The notes under the pieces were generated by a model. The model had not been told where the DNA came from and made no database searches. It was given only the letters and a program-made list of their open reading frames with translations. A stretch of DNA of 64,000 nt, taken from NCBI GenBank assembly GCA_015055865.1, contig SVHK01000003.1:1-64000 (forward strand), in the 5' to 3' direction. The position numbers and the translations under genes were made by a program. Source of the stretch: Clostridiales bacterium (GTDB taxonomy: Bacteria > Bacillota > Clostridia > Christensenellales > Borkfalkiaceae). Positions within the stretch are counted from its first letter, which is position 1. The number at the start of each line of letters is the position of its first letter. This document shows positions 19,616 through 29,587 of this stretch, in pieces.

Positions 19616-19652
19616 AAGAAAATGAACATCTTTAAAGATGTTCATTTTCTTT
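19615..19652. terminator. Perfect 38-bp palindrome, likely bidirectional terminator between integrase and tRNA-Leu
   Basis: AAAGAAAATGAACATCTTT / AAAGATGTTCATTTTCTTT. Confidence 0.7.
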
Positions 19653-19738
19653 GGTGCCGCTGGTCGGAGTCGAACCGACACGGATGTTAGTCCGGCAGAT
19701 TTTGAGTCTGCTGCGTCTGCCAGTTTCACCACAGCGGC
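19652..19738 (-). tRNA. tRNA-Leu (anticodon CAA), CCA encoded
   Basis: Reverse complement GCCGCTGTGGTGAAACTGGCAGACGCAGCAGACTCAAAATCTGCCGGACTAACATCCGTGTCGGTTCGACTCCGACCAGCGGCACCA folds as a class II tRNA with anticodon loop CTCAAAA. Confidence 0.95.
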
Positions 19739-19756
19739 ATATAGAATTTTTTCCAA

Positions 19757-19787
19757 AAGCAAGAACTAAGCAAGAAAAAAGCAAGAA
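19757..19787. repeat. Three direct repeats AAGCAAGAA at 11-bp spacing
   Basis: Copies at 19757-19765, 19768-19776, 19779-19787. Confidence 0.85.
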
Positions 19788-19852
19788 TTTTAGGTCAAGT
19801 CGAAATTCAAATTGTAGCTCTTACAAAGGTTGTAGCGTTGAGGGTTTCAAAA

Positions 19853-19911
19853 AGGTGCGCGTAGGACATTGGATTTTGAGTCCGTCGCGTCTGCCATTCC
19901 ACCACTTCGGC
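19853..19911 (-). pseudogene. 5' half of a second tRNA-Leu (pseudo-tRNA)
   Basis: Reverse complement GCCGAAGTGGTGGAATGGCAGACGCGACGGACTCAAAATCC...; acceptor 3' strand (CTTCGGC) and T-arm absent downstream. Confidence 0.6.
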
Positions 19912-20084
19912 AAAGCTATCGTTTGAAAGCTTTTTAATTATATATGAAAGAAGAAAAAAAAGCAAGCGTTTTTTATTCGTTTTTGATATTTTTTAAATAT
20001 TTTTTTTATTAAATTCTTATTTCCTTGCGATTTTTTTAAATTCGTGGTAAAATAATAAAAAGAAAAATATTAAAGGAACGGATT

Positions 20085-22688
20085 ATGGATAAATTAGTGC
20101 TAATTGACGGTAATAGCTTGATAAATCGAGCGTTTTACGCGACGCCTGTTTTTTCGACTAAAGACGGATTGCCTACCAACGGGGTTTTTGGCTTTATTAA
20201 ATTAATGTTAAAAATAATTAACGAAAAAAAGCCGACTCATTTTGCCGTTGCGTTTGATTTACACGCGCCGACTTTTCGACATAAAATTTATGAAGATTAT
20301 AAGGCGGGTAGAAAGCCGATGCCCGATGATTTACGTCCGCAAATTCCTTTGTTGAAAGAAGTTTTAAGGCTAATGAATATTGCGGTTTGCGAATTGGAGG
20401 GCTACGAAGCGGACGATATTATCGGTACGCTTGCAAAGCGTTTCTCTGCGCAAACTTATATTTATACGGGCGATAGAGATTCCTATCAATTAGTTGATGA
20501 AACTACGAACGTTTGTTATACCCGTAAAGGCGTAAGTGATATTTTAGAATTGACTGCGGAAAATTTTAAAGAAGTTATAGGTTTGACGCCGGCTCAAATC
20601 ATTGATTTAAAGGCGTTAATGGGGGATAAATCGGACAATATTCCCGGCGTCGCAGGTGTAGGCGAAAAATCCGCGTATTCACTTTTAGAGCGTTTTAAAA
20701 ACTTGGAAGGGGTTTACGAGCATATTGACGAGATTTCAGGGGCGTTAAATAAAAAGCTTTCCGAAAATAAAGAAAAAGCGTTTTTCTCGTATAAGCTTGC
20801 AACGATTGACGTGAACGCGCCGTTTGAGCTCGATTTTCAAAGCTGTGAATTAAAAATGCCTTTTGATTATGCGGTTAAAGAAAAGTTTGCGGAATTAGAG
20901 TTTAAAAGTTTGATGAATTTAAAAGTTTTCTCGGAGGAAAACACGCAAAAAGATGCTGTAAAAATAGGCGAAAAAAAGCAAAAAACGATTGAAATGCTTG
21001 AGTTGAATGAGTTATCACAACTAGATTCTTTAATTGAAATGATAGCAAATGAACAAGTGGACGCGATTGCATATCATAACACTAAAGAAAACGTTTACGT
21101 TGCGTTAATAAGTGGAGAGCAAGTTTTCGATGGAAAAGAATATCGTTTACCATATTCCTCTGGATTGTTGAGTTTGGGCTTTTACGATTATCAATTTGAA
21201 CCGTTGTATCGTGCAATTTTTTGCGGTAAAAAACGCGTAATTGCTTATAATACGAAAGAGTTAAGAAAAACTTTGCAAGTTTTTGGAATAGAATTTAGCG
21301 CGCCGTTTGAAGACGTTTCTATTTTGAAGTGCTTGTCGGATGGTACGGTTAATTCCGACGATTTGGATTTTTGTTTAAATTATTTTTCGATGCCGATATC
21401 CTTGAAAGCGTCGGGGGTATTTAACGTCTATCGTAACTATTTTTCGACGTTAAACGAGCAAGAAAATAAAATATATAACGAAATCGAATTGCCTTTATCC
21501 GTGGTATTATTTCAAATGGAAAAGCAAGGCGTTTGCGTAGATAGGCAATATTTAAGCGAACTTTCAGCTCGCTATAATAAAGAAATAACCGATTTAAGCG
21601 CTAAAATTCACGATTTGGCGGGCGAAACTTTTAATATAAATTCTACGCAACAATTAGGCAGGATTTTATTTGAGAAGCTAAAAATTGGCGATGGCTTAGT
21701 GAAGAAAAAATCTACGAATAATTATAAGACTGCGTCGGCGGAGCTTATGAAATTTTCTGGTCAACACGAAATCATCGACTTGCTTTTACGGTATCGAAAA
21801 ATTCAAAAATTGAGTTCTACTTACATTGACGGTATTAAGCCGTACGTAAAAGCGGATGGAAAAATTTATACCACTTTTAATCAAATCAATACTTCAACGG
21901 GAAGACTCTCGAGTTCTAATCCGAATTTGCAAAGTATTCCCGTTAGAAACGATGAAGGTCGTGAGTTAAGAAGGGTATTTATTGCAAGTGAAGGAAACGT
22001 TTTAATAGATGCCGACTATTCGCAAATTGAATTGCGTTTATTGGCGGATTTTTCGGGCTGTAAAGAATTGATTGACGCGTTTAATAGCGGAGAAGACATT
22101 CACGCCTTGACCGCTTCGCAGGTTTTCTGTGTTCCGCTTGATGAAGTAACGAGTGAAATGCGTCGAGACGCTAAAGCGGTAAATTTTGGAATTATTTACG
22201 GTATTAGCGCGTTTGGACTTTCCGAAGATTTAGGAATTAGTCAGGCAAAGGCGAGAGAATATATTAATAAATATTTTGAGCGATATTCGTCTGTGAAAAA
22301 TTATATTGACGGTAACGTAGAAGAAGCGAAGAAGAATGGTTACACAAAAACCTTTTTGGGTCGTAAACGTATTATAAACGAATTGAAGTCAAGTAATTAT
22401 AACGTTCGTTCTTTTGGGGAGCGAGCGGCAATGAATATGCCGTTGCAAGGTTCAAGTGCTGAAATTATAAAGCTTGCTATGTTGCGCGTATATAATAGAT
22501 TGTTAAGCGAGGGTTACAAGGCTAAATTAATTATGCAAGTGCACGACGAATTGATTATCGATTGTCCTGAAAATGAAAAAGACAAAGTGGCTCGGCTTTT
22601 AAAAGAAGAAATGGAAAATGCGGTGAACTTGTCGATTAAATTAGACGTTGAAGCAGGGATAGGAAGAAATTGGTTGGACGCGAAATAA
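20085..22688 (+). CDS. polA: DNA polymerase I
   Basis: N-terminal 5' nuclease (LIDGNSLINRAFYA, GDKSDNIPGVAGVGEKSA) and family A polymerase motifs (DADYSQIELRLLA, RRDAKAVNFGIIYGIS, MQVHDELI). Confidence 0.97.
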   Translation: MDKLVLIDGNSLINRAFYATPVFSTKDGLPTNGVFGFIKLMLKIINEKKPTHFAVAFDLHAPTFRHKIYEDYKAGRKPMPDDLRPQIPLLKEVLRLMNIAVCELEGYEADDIIGTLAKRFSAQTYIYTGDRDSYQLVDETTNVCYTRKGVSDILELTAENFKEVIGLTPAQIIDLKALMGDKSDNIPGVAGVGEKSAYSLLERFKNLEGVYEHIDEISGALNKKLSENKEKAFFSYKLATIDVNAPFELDFQSCELKMPFDYAVKEKFAELEFKSLMNLKVFSEENTQKDAVKIGEKKQKTIEMLELNELSQLDSLIEMIANEQVDAIAYHNTKENVYVALISGEQVFDGKEYRLPYSSGLLSLGFYDYQFEPLYRAIFCGKKRVIAYNTKELRKTLQVFGIEFSAPFEDVSILKCLSDGTVNSDDLDFCLNYFSMPISLKASGVFNVYRNYFSTLNEQENKIYNEIELPLSVVLFQMEKQGVCVDRQYLSELSARYNKEITDLSAKIHDLAGETFNINSTQQLGRILFEKLKIGDGLVKKKSTNNYKTASAELMKFSGQHEIIDLLLRYRKIQKLSSTYIDGIKPYVKADGKIYTTFNQINTSTGRLSSSNPNLQSIPVRNDEGRELRRVFIASEGNVLIDADYSQIELRLLADFSGCKELIDAFNSGEDIHALTASQVFCVPLDEVTSEMRRDAKAVNFGIIYGISAFGLSEDLGISQAKAREYINKYFERYSSVKNYIDGNVEEAKKNGYTKTFLGRKRIINELKSSNYNVRSFGERAAMNMPLQGSSAEIIKLAMLRVYNRLLSEGYKAKLIMQVHDELIIDCPENEKDKVARLLKEEMENAVNLSIKLDVEAGIGRNWLDAK

Positions 22689-22730
22689 TCATCGTGAAAC
22701 TATTATTGTGAAACTTTTTGGTGATAAAGT

Positions 22731-23333
22731 ATGGATAAACGATTGTCTATAGCCGTAACGGGTGGAATAGGTAGTGGTAAATCACTTGTAATGAAGTTAA
22801 TAAATGAATTTGGATTTACTACGTTCTCTTGTGATAAGATTTATGCTGATTTAGTTTATAATAAAGAATATCTTTCAAAAATAAAAGAATTTTTTCCTTT
22901 TGCAATTGATTTAAACGGGAAATTGGATAGAAAATCACTTTCGGAAATTGTTTTTAAAGATAAGACTCAATTAAAGAAATTGAATCAAATAGCGCATCCG
23001 TTGGTTTTTAAAATTCTAAATGAAAAAATTAGTGAAAATACGGGTTTGATTTTTACTGAAGTTCCGTTGCTCTTCGAAAGTGAATCGGAAAATCAATTTG
23101 ACTTTGTAATAATTATTTATCGTAATATCGACGATAGAATTTCTTCTGTTTTACAAAGAGATAATTTAACCAAAGAGCAAATTTTTCAAAGAATAGAGAA
23201 TCAATTCGATTATGAAAAAAAATTAATTAAGCTAAAAAACAATAAAAAATATTTTATCGTTGAAAACAATGGCGATATTAGAAATTTATCTAATAAAATA
23301 AACGATATAATTTCTAAGATTTTAAATTCGTGA
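22731..23333 (+). CDS. coaE: Dephospho-CoA kinase
   Basis: VTGGIGSGKSLV P-loop, FTEVPLLFES, NQIAHPLV. Confidence 0.93.
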   Translation: MDKRLSIAVTGGIGSGKSLVMKLINEFGFTTFSCDKIYADLVYNKEYLSKIKEFFPFAIDLNGKLDRKSLSEIVFKDKTQLKKLNQIAHPLVFKILNEKISENTGLIFTEVPLLFESESENQFDFVIIIYRNIDDRISSVLQRDNLTKEQIFQRIENQFDYEKKLIKLKNNKKYFIVENNGDIRNLSNKINDIISKILNS

Positions 23334-23368
23334 AACTTATTTTGTGAAACATTTTATTTTTAGTTTTT

Positions 23369-23396
23369 AGTCGGGGTTTTCCCCGACTGATTTTTT
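23369..23396 (+). terminator. Rho-independent terminator after coaE
   Basis: AGTCGGGGttttCCCCGACT followed by GATTTTTT. Confidence 0.85.
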
Positions 23397-23624
23397 ATAA
23401 AAAGAGAGCAAGGCAAGTACTATGCATCACATAATTATTATGTCTAACAAAATAAATAACTATGCGTCGCATAATTATTGTGTGTGGCGTAGCAAAATAC
23501 GTTAAAAATAAACATCGAATAACTTCGATTTTTTAAATAAAAGAATTTAATTTTGATAAATTTTGATAAATGTATTAAATTATGAAAAAATAATTAAAAT
23601 TGGTAAAAATATTGCTTTGAACAC

Positions 23625-23653
23625 TTGAAAATATATAAAAAATAGTGTATAAT
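23625..23653 (+). promoter_or_regulatory. Sigma-A-like promoter for the glycogen operon
   Basis: TTGAAA - 17 bp - TATAAT, upstream of glgB. Confidence 0.65.
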
Positions 23654-23710
23654 AATGATATAAATAGTATAATCTATTTTATGAGTCGAATTTTTCGATA
23701 GGAGTATTAG

Positions 23711-25603
23711 ATGTTAAATAATCAAACGGATATGCCTTTGCATCTTTTTCATCACGGTGAAAATTTTAACGCTTATCAAACGATGGGCGCACATTTCGTT
23801 AAAATTGGCAAAAAATTGCAATGCGTTTTCCGCGTTTGGGCTCCTAGAGCCGTCGCCGTAAGTTTAATTGGCGATTTTAACGGATGGGACGAAAATGCAA
23901 CGCCAATGGAAAGAATGGTTGACGGCGAGACGTTTGAAGTTTTTGTTTCAGGCGTCAAACAATTTGACGCCTATAAATATTGTATTACGACGTTAGACGG
24001 GCGTAAATTATATAAAGCCGACCCTTACGCGTTTCATAGTGAAACGCCGGGCGTATATTCGTCTAATTCGTCGAAAGTTTACGATTTATCTGGATATAAG
24101 TGGGAAGATAAGGCGTTTTTAGACGAGCAAAAAAATAAGAATATTTATCAATCTCCGCTTAACGTTTACGAAGTAAATTTATTGTCTTGGAAAAAAAAGG
24201 CGGACGGAAATTATTTAACGTATCGTGAACTTGCCAAAGATTTGGTGGATTACGTTAAAAAAATGAATTATACGCACGTTGAGTTTATGCCCGTAATGGA
24301 GCATCCTTTCGATGGGTCTTGGGGGTATCAAGTTACCGGTTATTATTCGGTAACTTCTCGTTTAGGTACGCCTCACGATTTTATGTATTTAGTCGATTGT
24401 TTTCATAAAGCCGGCATTGGCGTTATTCTTGATTGGGTTCCTGCACATTTCCCTAAAGACGATTTTGGTCTTTTTGAATTTGACGGCGCGCCTCTTTACG
24501 AACCCGAACAACTTGATAGACGTGAGAACGAAGGGTGGGGAACGAGAAAATTTGATTATTATCGCGCGGAAGTCTTGTCTTTCTTGATATCTAACGCGAT
24601 TTTCTATTTTGAAAAATACCATATCGACGGTTTGCGCGTTGACGCAGTTGCTTCGATGTTGTATTTAGATTACGAAAAAAAACCTGGAGAATGGACTCCG
24701 AATATTTACGGCGAAAATAAAAATCTTGAAGCAGTAAGATTTTTGCGTCGTTTGAACGAAGTCGTATTTTCTTCTTATCCGCACGCATTGATGATTGCGG
24801 AAGAATCGACTGCTTGGCCGATGATAACCAAACCTACCGACGTGGGCGGATTAGGGTTCAATTTCAAATGGAATATGGGCTGGATGAACGACGTACTTTC
24901 TTATGTTTCCGTCGACCCCTTATTCCGTCGGCATCATCATAATAAATTGACGTTTTCAATGATGTACGCTTTTTCCGAGAATTACGTTTTACCTATTTCT
25001 CACGACGAAGTAGTGCACGGTAAAGCTTCGTTTATCGGAAAAATGCCGGGGAGTTACGAAGAAAAATTTGCAGGCGTTCGTGCGTTTTTGGGATATATGT
25101 TTTCGCATCCTGGTAAAAAGCTTAATTTCATGGGGGCAGAATTTGGCCAATTCAAAGAATGGGCGTACAAAGAAGGGATTGAATTTTTCTTAAAAGAATA
25201 TCCAATGCACGCAAAATTATCCGATTTTACTAAGGAATTGAACGAAATTTACCGTTCCGTTCCCGCTTTATACGAAATAGAAAATTCTTGGGATGGCTTC
25301 GAATGGTTGGAAGCGAACGATAACGACGCGAATTTTATCGCGTACCAAAGAAAAGATAGTCAAGGAAATAAACTTGTAGCCCTTATTAATTTTTCAGGGA
25401 AAGACCATATCGGTTATCGTCTTGGGCTGGATAAGGGCAAATATCAGTTAATACTCAATAGTGATTCGTTGCGCTTTGGCGGTAGTGGAAAAATGAAAAA
25501 AAGAGTATTAAAGACAGAGAGGAAATATAGTCACGGAAAGGAGTATTCGATTGCTTTCGATATTCCCAAATTGACTTGTTTATATTTCATAAAAACTATT
25601 TAA
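23711..25603 (+). CDS. glgB: 1,4-alpha-glucan branching enzyme
   Basis: [45 protein letters not shown]-like region, [25 protein letters not shown]. Confidence 0.96.
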   Translation: MLNNQTDMPLHLFHHGENFNAYQTMGAHFVKIGKKLQCVFRVWAPRAVAVSLIGDFNGWDENATPMERMVDGETFEVFVSGVKQFDAYKYCITTLDGRKLYKADPYAFHSETPGVYSSNSSKVYDLSGYKWEDKAFLDEQKNKNIYQSPLNVYEVNLLSWKKKADGNYLTYRELAKDLVDYVKKMNYTHVEFMPVMEHPFDGSWGYQVTGYYSVTSRLGTPHDFMYLVDCFHKAGIGVILDWVPAHFPKDDFGLFEFDGAPLYEPEQLDRRENEGWGTRKFDYYRAEVLSFLISNAIFYFEKYHIDGLRVDAVASMLYLDYEKKPGEWTPNIYGENKNLEAVRFLRRLNEVVFSSYPHALMIAEESTAWPMITKPTDVGGLGFNFKWNMGWMNDVLSYVSVDPLFRRHHHNKLTFSMMYAFSENYVLPISHDEVVHGKASFIGKMPGSYEEKFAGVRAFLGYMFSHPGKKLNFMGAEFGQFKEWAYKEGIEFFLKEYPMHAKLSDFTKELNEIYRSVPALYEIENSWDGFEWLEANDNDANFIAYQRKDSQGNKLVALINFSGKDHIGYRLGLDKGKYQLILNSDSLRFGGSGKMKKRVLKTERKYSHGKEYSIAFDIPKLTCLYFIKTI

Positions 25604-25619
25604 TTTTTCGGGGGAAGTT

Positions 25620-26813
25620 ATGCAAAGAAAGAAACAATGTGTTGCTATGCTTTTGGCTGGTGGTCAAGGTAGTCGTTTGTACGCCTTAACGACCAACGTC
25701 GCAAAGCCTGCGGTTGCATTTGGCGGGAAGTATCGTATTATCGATTTTCCGCTATCCAACTGCGTAAATTCGGGGATTGATACGGTTGGCGTATTGACGC
25801 AATACCAACCGTTAATCTTGAACGAATATATCGGTAACGGTCAACCGTGGGATTTAGACCGCGCTTTTGGTGGGGTACATATCTTGTCTCCGTACCAAGC
25901 GAAAACGCGTTCTTCTTGGTATGAAGGAACGGCGAACGCTATTTATCAAAATATGAATTTTATGAAGATGTATAATCCGGAATACGTTTTAATTTTGTCC
26001 GGTGACCATATTTATAAAATGGACTACGCCGCAATGCTTAAATCTCATATTGAAAAGGGCGCGGATTGTACGATTGCCGCTATCGACGTTCCGATGAGTG
26101 AAGCGTCGCGTTTCGGGATTCTCAATACAAAACCCGACGGTTCGATTTATGAATTTGAAGAAAAACCCAAGCAACCCAAGAGTACTTTAGCGTCGATGGG
26201 TATTTATATCTTTACCGCTGAAAAGCTTTATAAATATCTTGAAGCGGATGAGGCGAATCCTAATTCGTCTAAGGATTTTGGGAAGGACGTATTGCCTGCA
26301 ATGCTTAACGCAGGTGAAAAGATGTTCTCGTATCTTTTCGACGGGTATTGGAAAGACGTTGGGACGATTTCTTCGCTTTGGGAAGCGAATATGGATTTGC
26401 TTGGTGAAAAACCTAATTTTGACGTTGCCGACAAATCTTGGAAGATTCATTCAAGAAACCCCCTTGCGCCCCCTGAATGTATCGGTGCGGAAGGCGTTGT
26501 TAAAAATTCAATGATAGCGCTTGGTTGTGAAATAGACGGTAAAGTTGAAAATTCTATTCTTGGCAGTAACGTAATCGTTGAAAAAGGCGCAGTTGTAAAA
26601 GACGCGGTTGTTTTTGCGAATAGCGTAATAAAAGCCGGCGCAGTCGTGTCGTATTCAATTATCGACGAGAACGTAAACGTTGGTGCAAACGCTAAAATCG
26701 GCGTAGAAAAGAGCGATACCGCGGAAATAGTCGTTTTAGGCAGAGGAATTACCGTTGCCGACGGCGTGAGCGTAGCGTCGGGACAAAAACACGAAAGTAA
26801 TATTTTAGAATAA
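25620..26813 (+). CDS. glgC: Glucose-1-phosphate adenylyltransferase
   Basis: [40 protein letters not shown]. Confidence 0.96.
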   Translation: MQRKKQCVAMLLAGGQGSRLYALTTNVAKPAVAFGGKYRIIDFPLSNCVNSGIDTVGVLTQYQPLILNEYIGNGQPWDLDRAFGGVHILSPYQAKTRSSWYEGTANAIYQNMNFMKMYNPEYVLILSGDHIYKMDYAAMLKSHIEKGADCTIAAIDVPMSEASRFGILNTKPDGSIYEFEEKPKQPKSTLASMGIYIFTAEKLYKYLEADEANPNSSKDFGKDVLPAMLNAGEKMFSYLFDGYWKDVGTISSLWEANMDLLGEKPNFDVADKSWKIHSRNPLAPPECIGAEGVVKNSMIALGCEIDGKVENSILGSNVIVEKGAVVKDAVVFANSVIKAGAVVSYSIIDENVNVGANAKIGVEKSDTAEIVVLGRGITVADGVSVASGQKHESNILE

Positions 26814-26826
26814 GGGGGAAATTAGT

Positions 26827-27942
26827 ATGGCAATATCGGCAATTGGTATCATCTTTTCAAATTTACACGAAGAAAACGTTCCCGAACTTGTTCGTAAAAG
26901 AACGATGGCGTCCATTTTGTTTGGTGGAAGATATCGCTTGGTGGACTTCGCTTTATCCAATATGGTAAACTCCGACATTATGACGGTCGGCTTAATGGCA
27001 AGCAATAATTACCGTTCTTTAATCGACCATATCGGTAGCGGAAAGGATTGGGATTTAGCACGAAAAGACGGGGGATTGATTTTATTACCGCCTTTCTCGG
27101 ACAGGGAAGACCATTCTTATTCAACGAGAATGGAAGCGCTCGTAAGTTTGCGTGGATTTTTAAGGAAACGGTCTGAAAAATACGTAGTTTTAGCGGATAC
27201 CGACGGTATCGCTAAAATGAATTTCAAGGACGTTATTAAATTCCACGAAAAGAAAAATTCGGATATTACATTGGTTACGCACGTTCACGAAATAGAAAGA
27301 ACGAAAGATTTTATGCTCGTAAATGCAAACGAAGACGGTCGTGTAACCGAAGTGAAAATTGCACCCCACGTCGCGCCTAAAACAACGGCGGAAGTATTTG
27401 TAAATACGATGGTTCTTAATCGTCAATTTTTACTTAATCTCGTAGAAGACGCAGTAGTGCACGGATATACGAGCTTTGACAACGATATTATTTTAAAACA
27501 ACTCAATAGCTTGAAGATTTACCGTTATGAATTTAAAGGATATTATGCTAGTATAGATTCAATGGCAAGTTATTTCAAGCATAATATGAATCTTTTGAAA
27601 AAAGAAATTCGCGACGAATTATTTGCGGATAGAGACGTTTATACGAAAGTACGCGATAGTGCGCCTTCTAAATACGGAGTTGAAGCTATCGTACACAATT
27701 CCTTAATCTCGGATGGTTGCGAAATTGATGGCACGGTAGAAAATTGTATTTTATTCCGTGGCGTAAAAATAGCGAAAGGGGCAGTTGTTCGTAATTCAAT
27801 TATTATGCAAGACAGTGTAATTGGCGCTAATGCGTCGTTGAATTGCGTTATTGCAGATAAAAACGTCGTGATTACGGATAGAAGACAACTTTGCGGTTGC
27901 GAAGATTTGCCGTATTTTATTCAAAAAGGTACGATGCTTTAA
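26827..27942 (+). CDS. glgD: Glucose-1-phosphate adenylyltransferase regulatory-type subunit
   Basis: GlgC-like but lacking the catalytic GGQGSR loop; GGRYRLVDFALSNMVNSDI; operon position after glgC. Confidence 0.92.
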   Translation: MAISAIGIIFSNLHEENVPELVRKRTMASILFGGRYRLVDFALSNMVNSDIMTVGLMASNNYRSLIDHIGSGKDWDLARKDGGLILLPPFSDREDHSYSTRMEALVSLRGFLRKRSEKYVVLADTDGIAKMNFKDVIKFHEKKNSDITLVTHVHEIERTKDFMLVNANEDGRVTEVKIAPHVAPKTTAEVFVNTMVLNRQFLLNLVEDAVVHGYTSFDNDIILKQLNSLKIYRYEFKGYYASIDSMASYFKHNMNLLKKEIRDELFADRDVYTKVRDSAPSKYGVEAIVHNSLISDGCEIDGTVENCILFRGVKIAKGAVVRNSIIMQDSVIGANASLNCVIADKNVVITDRRQLCGCEDLPYFIQKGTML

Positions 27943-27955
27943 AGGAGTTTAAATT

Positions 27956-29506
27956 ATGAATAACGACGAAGTTAAGGGCAAAAAAACTAAAACTAAAAGC
28001 AAAAGTGCGGTAGAAGTCGTCGAAAAGAGCGCTAAAAAACCTACTCGTACGAAAAAGACGTCGCAAATAACGGTAGTGAATAAAAAGAAAATACTTTACG
28101 TTGCTTCCGAATCAGCGCCTTTTATTGCGACGGGCGGTTTGGCGGAAGTAATCGGGTCTTTGCCGAAAGCGTTGGCAATTGACCCTGCATACGACGTAAG
28201 AGTAGTTTTGCCGTTATATTCGGGTATAAAAGCGGAATGGCGTAGAAAATTCGCTTTTCTTGGTAATATTTACGTTCCGCTTGGTTGGAGAAATCAATAT
28301 TGCGGTATATTCTCTTACGAATACGAAGGGGTAACTTTCTATTTCATTGATAACGAGTATTATTTCAAACGTAATGGATGTTACGGATATTACGACGACG
28401 GCGAACGATTTGCTTTCTTTTCGCGTAGTGCGTTAGAAATTATGCCGTTTATCGGTTTTTATCCCGACGTATTGCATTGCCACGATTGGCAGGCAGCGTT
28501 ATCTGCGATTTATTTGAAAACTTTATACAAGGATAAAAACGAATATCAAAATATTCGCGCGTTATTCACTATTCATAATATTGAATATCAAGGAAAATAC
28601 TCGTTGGATATTTTAGGCGATTTGTTTGGTTTGCCTGAAGAAACGAAAGGGCTTGTTGAATACGACGGTTGCATCAATTTAATGAAAGGCGCAATTGAAT
28701 GTAGTGAACGGTTTTCTACCGTAAGTCCGACGTACGCACAAGAAATTAAATCGGAAAGATTTGCGCACGGCTTACAAGAGATTATTCGCAGAAACGATTT
28801 TAAACTTACCGGTATTTTAAACGGAATCGACGTCGTTTCATACGACTCTCAAACGGATAAAGCGCTCGTAGCTAATTATTCGGTTAATGATTTAAGTAAT
28901 AAAGTGATTTGTAAAGCCGAAATGCAGAAAATGTTACAACTTCCCGTAAGAGCGGACGTACCGGTAATTTCGATGATTACGAGATTGGTATCCCATAAAG
29001 GATTGGAACTTGTAAAATCTGTAATAGAAAGTATTTTGGCGGAGGACGTACAATTCGTTTTGTTAGGTACGGGTGATACGGCGTACGAAGAATTTTTCAA
29101 AGATTTGGCAAAGCGTTACGAAGGGAAAACGTCTGTTAATATTGCCTTTAACGGTGCGTTATCTCGTCAAATTTACGCAGGTTCGGATATTTTCTTGATG
29201 CCGTCGATTAGCGAACCTTGCGGACTTTCCCAAATGATTTGTTCCCGTTACGCAACCGTTCCGGTCGTTCGTGAAACGGGCGGATTATATGACAGTATAA
29301 AGCCTTTTGGCGCAGGCGGTAACGGATTTACGTTTGCATCGACGAATCCTTACGATATGCTTTACGTTATTCACGAGGCGTTAGATACGTATAAAAATAA
29401 AGAAGTTTGGACAAATTTAATGAAAAAAGTGGCTACTACCGATTTTTCGTGGCTGAAATCGGCAGAAGAATATAAGAAATTATACGAAACGACGACGGCT
29501 TATTGA
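27956..29506 (+). CDS. glgA: Glycogen synthase
   Basis: ESAPFIATGGLAEVIGSLPKAL, LHCHDWQAAL, FLMPSISEPCGLSQM. Confidence 0.96.
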   Translation: MNNDEVKGKKTKTKSKSAVEVVEKSAKKPTRTKKTSQITVVNKKKILYVASESAPFIATGGLAEVIGSLPKALAIDPAYDVRVVLPLYSGIKAEWRRKFAFLGNIYVPLGWRNQYCGIFSYEYEGVTFYFIDNEYYFKRNGCYGYYDDGERFAFFSRSALEIMPFIGFYPDVLHCHDWQAALSAIYLKTLYKDKNEYQNIRALFTIHNIEYQGKYSLDILGDLFGLPEETKGLVEYDGCINLMKGAIECSERFSTVSPTYAQEIKSERFAHGLQEIIRRNDFKLTGILNGIDVVSYDSQTDKALVANYSVNDLSNKVICKAEMQKMLQLPVRADVPVISMITRLVSHKGLELVKSVIESILAEDVQFVLLGTGDTAYEEFFKDLAKRYEGKTSVNIAFNGALSRQIYAGSDIFLMPSISEPCGLSQMICSRYATVPVVRETGGLYDSIKPFGAGGNGFTFASTNPYDMLYVIHEALDTYKNKEVWTNLMKKVATTDFSWLKSAEEYKKLYETTTAY

Positions 29507-29587
29507 GTAAAGAATATCTTCGTATATTCGGGGGAGAATTGCGGAGAAAATAAGAATGATAAATGATTTTACGAGGAGTAATAGGAT

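Noticed and set aside
19571-19762. Minus-strand 63-aa ORF (and the plus-strand ORF 19651-19926)
   Set aside because: They are conceptual translations across tRNA-Leu and the palindrome, not proteins.
19757-19787. CRISPR-like array
   Set aside because: Repeat unit is 9 nt at 11-bp spacing with only three copies and no cas genes; fits iteron/arm-site architecture better.
20085-22688. PolA lacking canonical 3'-5' exonuclease motifs as a novelty
   Set aside because: Proofreading-deficient Pol I is common in Firmicutes.
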